From positions 1-5,767 of the forward strand of contig SKJD01000094.1 in the NCBI GenBank assembly GCA_007116095.1: a stretch of 5,767 bases of DNA, given 5' to 3'. The stretch is from Candidatus Hydrogenedentota bacterium (lineage in GTDB: Bacteria > Hydrogenedentota > Hydrogenedentia > Hydrogenedentales > SCBR16-9). The stretch's first letter is position 1. The number at the start of each line of letters is the position of its first letter. The position numbers were made by a program, and so were the translations under genes. Shown in pieces: positions 5,597 to 5,767 of this stretch. The notes below the pieces were generated by a model that was not told where the DNA came from, ran no database searches, and saw only the letters and a list, made by a program, of their open reading frames with translations.

Positions 5597-5767
5597 TCAA
5601 CCGAAGCGCCCTCCGAAGGTATGCAGCCACTCTGCCAGTGCGTTGTGCGCGCCTGCATGCCCCGGCGTGCTTGCTAGTGAGTCGGGATGAAATATATTGA
5701 GCGCAAGAGGATGCTTTTCATCAAAGCGCACAAATTCCACGTGTCCATCCAGATAGAGCACATTGCC
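5597..5767 (-). CDS. Prepilin-like H-X9-DG protein, C-terminal 56 residues (5' end off window)
   Basis: Reading the minus strand from the right edge, the frame is open for 56 codons to a TGA at 5597-5599. It begins exactly with GNVLYLDGHVEFVRF, the conserved C-terminal segment of H-X9-DG domain proteins (type II secretion/type IV pseudopilin-like, often annotated with DUF1559 or a prepilin-type N-terminal methylation domain). The His of H-X9-DG would lie three residues beyond the edge. In full-length members an N-terminal prepilin signal and a single transmembrane helix anchor an exported beta-rich domain; both are outside this window. About 48 residues follow the DG, including a helix-like NALAEWLHTF. 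These proteins occur in many copies in Planctomycetota, Lentisphaerota and relatives, which informs the lineage guess. The gene converges on the SurA-like gene across the hairpin at 5520-5555. The family call is good; the function of the family is largely unknown. Confidence 0.75.
   Translation of the reverse strand, partial: GNVLYLDGHVEFVRFDEKHPLALNIFHPDSLASTPGHAGAHNALAEWLHTFGGRFG

Noticed and set aside
1..5767. CRISPR array, tRNA or rRNA, insertion sequence or attachment site
   Set aside because: I found no regularly spaced repeats, cloverleaf, transposase-like frame or long terminal inverted repeats in the window.

Overview
The window looks like chromosomal DNA of a Gram-negative (diderm) bacterium that makes lipopolysaccharide. 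It holds a complete LptD outer-membrane LPS translocon gene. The right edge carries the C-terminal end of an H-X9-DG type prepilin-like protein, a family expanded in Planctomycetota, Lentisphaerota, Hydrogenedentota and related lineages. I infer a member of that broad group but cannot name the phylum from the sequence alone. Base composition is moderately GC-rich and fairly even. I see no sign of phage, insertion sequence, CRISPR, tRNA or rRNA.

Layout from left to right. (1) Bases 2-283, + strand: the C-terminal part of a MarR-family regulator whose start lies off the left edge. (2) Bases 351-2993, - strand: lptD, complete and convergent with the MarR gene, with a preferred ATG start at 2993 and an alternative upstream TTG at 3026. 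(3) Bases 2994-3148: a gap with two short inverted repeats and a weak promoter candidate for lptD. (4) Bases 3149-4090, - strand: a PfkB-family carbohydrate kinase, upstream of lptD on the same strand. (5) Bases 4091-4582: a divergent regulatory gap of about 490 bases with a promoter candidate for the kinase, an inverted repeat, one doubtful 41-codon ORF, two long T runs and a structured leader before the next gene. (6) Bases 4583-5428, + strand: an exported SurA-N-like chaperone without a parvulin (PPIase) domain. (7) Bases 5520-5555: a strong hairpin, probably a bidirectional terminator. (8) Bases 5597-5767, - strand: the 3' end of a prepilin-like H-X9-DG protein, cut by the right edge.

How the genes may work together. 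LptD is a beta-barrel that inserts LPS into the outer membrane. In E. coli its folding depends on the periplasmic chaperone SurA, whose gene lies next to lptD. Here a SurA-N-like secreted protein lies about 1.6 kb from lptD, divergently transcribed, with a sugar kinase between them. This suggests an envelope-biogenesis neighbourhood, but the functional link is inference. Nothing in the sequence ties the kinase, the MarR regulator or the pilin-like gene to LPS export. I see no clear undescribed system. The points most worth a second look are the LptD cysteine layout, the kinase substitutions, the PPIase-less SurA-like protein with its leader hairpin, and the small ORF in the divergent gap.
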